This document shows, piece after piece, positions 59,881 to 64,000 of a stretch of DNA of 64,000 nucleotides. Each line of letters begins with the position of its first letter. Positions within the stretch are counted from its first letter, which is position 1. The stretch is from Owenia fusiformis. Lineage: Eukaryota > Annelida > Polychaeta > Sabellida > Oweniidae. The notes beneath the pieces are model-generated. The model was not told the origin of the DNA and did no database searches. It saw only the letters and a list, made by a program, of their open reading frames with translations. A program made the position numbers and the translations under genes. The DNA lies in contig CAIIXF020000009.1 of assembly GCA_903813345.2 (NCBI GenBank), positions 1,734,001 through 1,798,000 of the forward strand, given 5' to 3'.

Positions 59881-60753
59881 AGACTCCCCTCCATAAGTTT
59901 GGCAACCTTTTTCCCCATTGAACTACGTGTTAAATTCTCTTTACGTTTGAATTTTTATTTACTTAACCGGCGATGAAATAACTTAAAATATTGATGGAAA
60001 CGTAACTTGACTTTATTTCCAATACCTCCAAATTTTTTCAATTTTTTTCCTCAATTACAATAGATCGAAAATTGATGATGAAATTGATGATTTTTTGAAA
60101 ATCGTCATTCCCATGTAATCCAATGGGAAATGGAGGGTTCGGGGCAAATCAAAAATCAGGATACGTTTTCATTAAAAGATTCAGCAAAAATATTTTTATA
60201 TAGAAAATTGAATTGTCTAACTTTTATGAACACTAAGTGTTTAGTTTATTTGATGAATATTAAAGTTACAGCGCTTCAAAGTCATTTTTGAAAATAATAT
60301 TTCGCCTCCTGTGTTATTTCAATGGGAGAGGTTTTTTGAAAAACAATTTTGACTTTAAAGCCTTATAACTTTGTTGAACCTGAAGAAACATATCAATTTT
60401 TTGTTAAATAAAGTTAGCAAATTCAATTGCCTGCCTAACTTGTATTTTTGCAAGGACTCGGATGGATGGATATGCTGTCATATGACTTGCGGCAAACTTC
60501 CCATTTCCCATTGGTTAACATGGGAATGTCAATTTTCAAAAATTCATCAAATTTATCATCAATTTTCGACCTATTGTAATTGAGGAAAAAAATTGAGAAA
60601 ATTTAAAGGTATTGCAATTAAAGTCAAATTACGTTTCCATCAATAGTAGAAGTAATTTCATCGCAGGTTAAGTAAATAAAAATTCAAAGGTAAAGAGGCT
60701 TTAACACGTAGTTCAATAGGGGAAAAAAAGTTGCCAAACTTATGGAGGGGAGT
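59881..60753. repeat. Foldback element, about 255-bp arms
   Basis: 59881-60135 and 60497-60753 are inverted with scattered mismatches, from ACTCCCCTCCATAAGTTTGG at the outer end to CCCATTGG-type sequence at the inner end. A 360-bp non-coding centre. Confidence 0.8.
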
Positions 60754-62098
60754 GTATCTTGGATTATGACTATTTTCTGGCAATGAAAACAAGTTTATCT
60801 TTTAGATCAATTCATTATCTCAAAGAAAAGTATGCACAGTAATAATAAATTCAAACAAACTCGGAGATATTTAACGAGCAATTAACCCATCAACACACTT
60901 TTTCAAAGATGTTGACCCCATTTTCACCAAAAATGCAATCATTTTTTACAATGTTTAATGCATTACTATTCTTTATTTTGATGTATCAAATCGTTCTTGA
61001 AAGAAAAACTTAATTGCATTAAGATAAGTGTTCCCAATGTTATTTCTCCATTGAAAAATCTCATGCTATCCATTGGTTTCAGTTCATTTTGGTCATCCAA
61101 ATTGAATATCTTTAAAGTCCCTGGAGCAATCAAGTTTTCCTTTTAGGAAATGGAACATGTCTCAAAGCACATTCTAATTATGCATTCAACAATCTAATAA
61201 TAGGTTGCATTTTTTGTGAAAATTAAGTCAACATTTTTGAAAAAGTATGTTGATTGTCCATTGCCCTTTCAATATCACTTAGGACTGATTAACTAAATTA
61301 TCATCATATATACTTTTTTTGAAGATAATGAATGGATCTGAAAGATACACCCATGTTCATGATCAGAAAATATTCATAATTCAAGTTAGAATCGTTTGAA
61401 ATTGTTTGCAATAACCTACGTAAGTCAACTTTCATTAATACACTTGTCCCAAAAAGAGAGCTCGCAGTTTCATAGCATTCGACATTTTACTTTTTGGCAT
61501 TTCATCTAGCATTGTATTTTATGTGCCCTATTATGCAGCCAACATTTTAAAACAAAGTGTTAAGCGTTTCCATCTCTTCCTTATAGCTTTCACAGAACCT
61601 ATCTGTCATCGGTATCCCCTCCCATTCGCATTAGTTAACGCCCTGTCATACCATTAATCGCACCATTAAGTGACATATCTTTATGAATCTTGAATCTTTC
61701 CTAGCTATTGTCAACCATGGTTTCACACATGGGATAATTTCCTCATAGAAAGTTAGTTCTTTATACGTATTGGCCTTGCTTCTTCAACCATCAAATTCGT
61801 GATTCTTTATTTTATTCTGCACAGAGAGTTTTCTGGTCAATGTCGTTGGGTTTGTACCATTGTCCAGTATTTGATACACCATGTCAGTAGCGATTCAAAA
61901 GATCCATTATGTCTTGCAGCGGGGACAATTTGTTAAGTTTAGCACCATATCTATACAATGTAAATAGAAACAGTAACTGCCACAAAACACATCAATTTGG
62001 CGATAATTGTTGAAGTAATCGTATGCCATCCTAGCTGGGGTAGAACAGCTGCACCGGGGTGTGCAAAAAGGTAAAACTTGCATCTTTTTACATTTGCT
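60754..62098. other. No recognised feature
   Basis: AT-rich intergenic DNA with no coding or repeat signal that I can support. Confidence 0.5.
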
Positions 62099-62407
62099 AC
62101 AGCATTCATAAAAAATGGTGTTCAAGGTACACTATCTATACAAATTATTTTTGCATCTTGGAAGCCAGGCAGTATCTGTGTGATTTTATAAAAATTCGGA
62201 AATGTTTTTCAGATATGAGCCCCCTCTAAATATTGGGTGCGGAGGAGCTCCATAAACGTACCTCCGCACCCAATATTTAGAGGGGGCTCATATCTGAAGA
62301 ACATTTCCGAATTTTTATAAAATCACACAGATACTGCCTGGCTTCCAAGAGGCAAAAATAATTTGCATGGGTAGTGTATCTTGAACACCATTTTTTATGA
62401 ATGCTGT
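62099..62407. repeat. Near-perfect hairpin, about 147-bp stem, 15-nt loop
   Basis: 62099-62245 pairs with 62261-62407 with a few mismatches and small indels. The centre is GGGTGCGGAGG-loop-CCTCCGCACCC. Both strands start a short frame MNTIFYECC at the outer ends, simply because the arms are the same sequence. Confidence 0.9.
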
Positions 62408-63024
62408 GGACGCAGTATTAAAAGGATAGTCTCAAAATATATAGGTCTTGGAAATGTTAAAGGCATACTGCGTCGCTATAAAATGAATTGCACTACTATT
62501 TTCACAATTTTATTGATATTTGGTGTCAAATACACATATCTTGGTAAATGTGAAGTCCCAAAACGGCTTAGTTTCAGAAATATCCCAATTTTAAATTCAA
62601 AAATGACCGTTAGCTCCGCACCCTCCGCTCATTTGCGCCGCACCCAATATTTCCCACAGGCTCTGTCTGCATAGGGTGAATAAGTTAAAATGTATTTTCC
62701 TCACTAAACACCACTTCTACAATGGGTTTATCTCAATTTCAAGGCTGAATGCAATCATCAAATAAAGTCATTTAAAGAAATATACTTTAAAACCATTTTT
62801 ATTTATTTTTTATAATGTACCCCCTCCCCACCTGGTAGGGGTGGGGGTCAGAGACTAAAAATCCATGAAGACCACCCCGCATCACTTGCCCCGAAATCAT
62901 TTTTCACTCAGATCAAATGTTTCTACAGCTGTGCCAAGTTTGTTGCTCATTTCACTGCCTGGAGTGTTAGAGGAAATCTGGGGCTCCCTTTTCAAATATA
63001 TCATTCTTAAAAGGTTGAGATAAT
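62408..63024. other. Intergenic DNA before gene C
   Basis: From about 62945 it becomes alignable with the gene B 5' region (GGGGCTCC block at about 62981). The rest is unrecognised. Confidence 0.55.
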
Positions 63025-63130
63025 TCGAATCGGGTCACTCTGCATTTAAACGTGAAATTAACGTGGAGCAGTCAAGACCTATCTATGGTCCTACGAACAG
63101 TTTTTTTGTAAATTTAAAGCGCCTATCAAA
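63025..63130 (+). promoter_or_regulatory. Conserved 5' flank of gene C
   Basis: Aligned with 42005-42113. The shared blocks are those listed for gene B, with the same spacing to the ATG within a few bases. Confidence 0.65.
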
Positions 63131-63223
63131 ATGAAAATCGACGGAAGCGTGGCAATTGTGACGGGCGGTGCTCAAGGTGTTGGTAGAGGTATCGTAGAAG
63201 CTTTGTTGGGAAAAGGGGCTAAG
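63131..63223 (+). CDS. HPGD-like: Gene C: HPGD-like dehydrogenase exon 1 (gene continues off window)
   Basis: ATG in AAAATGA context to AAG, followed by the GTAAGT donor at 63224. It encodes MKIDGSVAIVTGGAQGVGRG and on to LLGKGAK, with cofactor motif TGGAQGVG at residues 11-18. About 93 percent identical in DNA to gene B exon 1, with one amino-acid change. Intron 1 runs to the window end. Confidence 0.88.
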
Positions 63224-63756
63224 GTAAGTAAACAAAGAATGTTTTCGTAATAGGAAAGTGAAACTAAGACGCCATTTTTAACAGCTTTAACAAGAAAATA
63301 TAATAGAAAATATAAGTATAATTTCAAAGATACCAACGAAGTTACTCATCAACTGTTATGCTATGGAGTTAAATAGTACATATAGACAAAGTCAATTCTA
63401 AATGATCATCTTAGCTATTCAAAATCCAAAGAAAAAATAACCAACAAAAAATATAAATATGTTTTCTGGTATGTCCTGGATATCATAGAACAGTTGGAAA
63501 CACACAAACTCATCAGGCTCTGACACGCCAAGCTTAGCGCAAACTTTGCATCCTAAAGGTCGCGGGTTCGACTTTATTGAGCTTGCAATGTTACACCATT
63601 CATCACTGAGTTATCTGCAATATTATATTTCATATTGTCTCGGGATGCGAGTAGTGGATGTTACACAAAAATGGTAACTATTCGGGTTGTAACGGCAACA
63701 CCACCTACCGGTATCATTGTCATTTTGTTAAGTGGGAGTGGTCGATATAGCACATT
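63224..63756 (+). other. Gene C intron 1, start
   Basis: A B-box-like GGTCGCGGGTTCGAC at about 63557-63571 hints at a decayed tRNA-derived SINE; no matching A box is convincing. Confidence 0.5.
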
Positions 63757-64000
63757 CGAACATTTTCAAGCCACTGTAACTTTTTTATTTTCAATCTACA
63801 TACACCAAATTTTGCAGTTAGGTAGTGCAAGGGGTTCTAAGTAATAATATAATGTAACAGGCCTTTTATTTTTGATCTAAAATAGGACTTCAATCGATCC
63901 GCCACCCTCTTTGTTGATAGCTTTTAGTCTTGGTCGGCTTGCTGATATAGCAGTGACAATGAAATGTTGGCTAAGTTTCTTTCAACTTGTCTTAATTACC
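63757..64000 (+). mobile_element. Truncated copy of the 37042-37652 MITE
   Basis: Aligns with about 37070-37313: shared TTTGCAGTTA, AGTAATAATATAATGTAAC, GCCACCCT and TTGCTGATAT. The left TIR is missing and the right side is cut by the window edge. Confidence 0.7.

Overview
This is eukaryotic nuclear DNA from an AT-rich, transposon-dense animal genome. Genes are split by GT-AG introns of 0.3 to 31 kb, and the same repeat families recur across the window. The mixture of Ty3/gypsy, mariner-like, non-LTR and foldback elements with an HPGD-type gene family suggests a marine invertebrate, but the sequence does not fix the phylum.

The only host protein-coding genes I can support are a head-to-tail, plus-strand cluster of short-chain dehydrogenases resembling NAD+-dependent 15-hydroxyprostaglandin dehydrogenase (HPGD). 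Gene A enters from the left edge, and only its last four exons are visible (707-803, 1360-1436, 3118-3278, 33960-34107). A relic of a lost paralogue, a decayed last exon, lies at 40775-40889. Gene B is complete in seven exons (42114-59346, 268 aa) and carries the full N107-S138-Y151-K155 catalytic set at the human HPGD residue numbers. Gene C begins at 63131 and runs off the right edge. Copies of the same intergenic/promoter sequence precede gene B, the position of the lost paralogue (35.4-36.05 kb) and gene C, so the array grew by segmental duplication.

Nearly everything else is mobile DNA inside introns and between genes. Gene A intron 6 (30.7 kb) holds two inverted 0.8-0.9 kb arms packed with a TATAGAAATTTCTATA-type palindrome. 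The arms lie 27.5 kb apart and are flanked by TCAG on both sides, so they could be the ends of one 29.2-kb element. Inside is a DNA transposon with 4-bp target duplications (5370-16064), itself interrupted by a complete, apparently recent Ty3/gypsy retrotransposon (6414-15240; 1151-bp LTRs; one intact 1667-codon gag-pol frame on the minus strand). The leader of that retrotransposon carries a 39-bp minisatellite repeating AGATGGCGCTC, an arrangement reminiscent of the Drosophila gypsy insulator.

Gene B introns contain a broken non-LTR retrotransposon (intron 2), a 3.3-kb near-perfect palindrome with a mariner-like element exactly at its centre (intron 3, almost the entire intron), a mariner relic (intron 5) and several MITE copies and tandem repeats (intron 6). 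Intergenic DNA holds further mariner relics, MITEs, a tRNA-derived SINE and long hairpins, one with arms of about 147 bp around a 15-nt loop (62099-62407).
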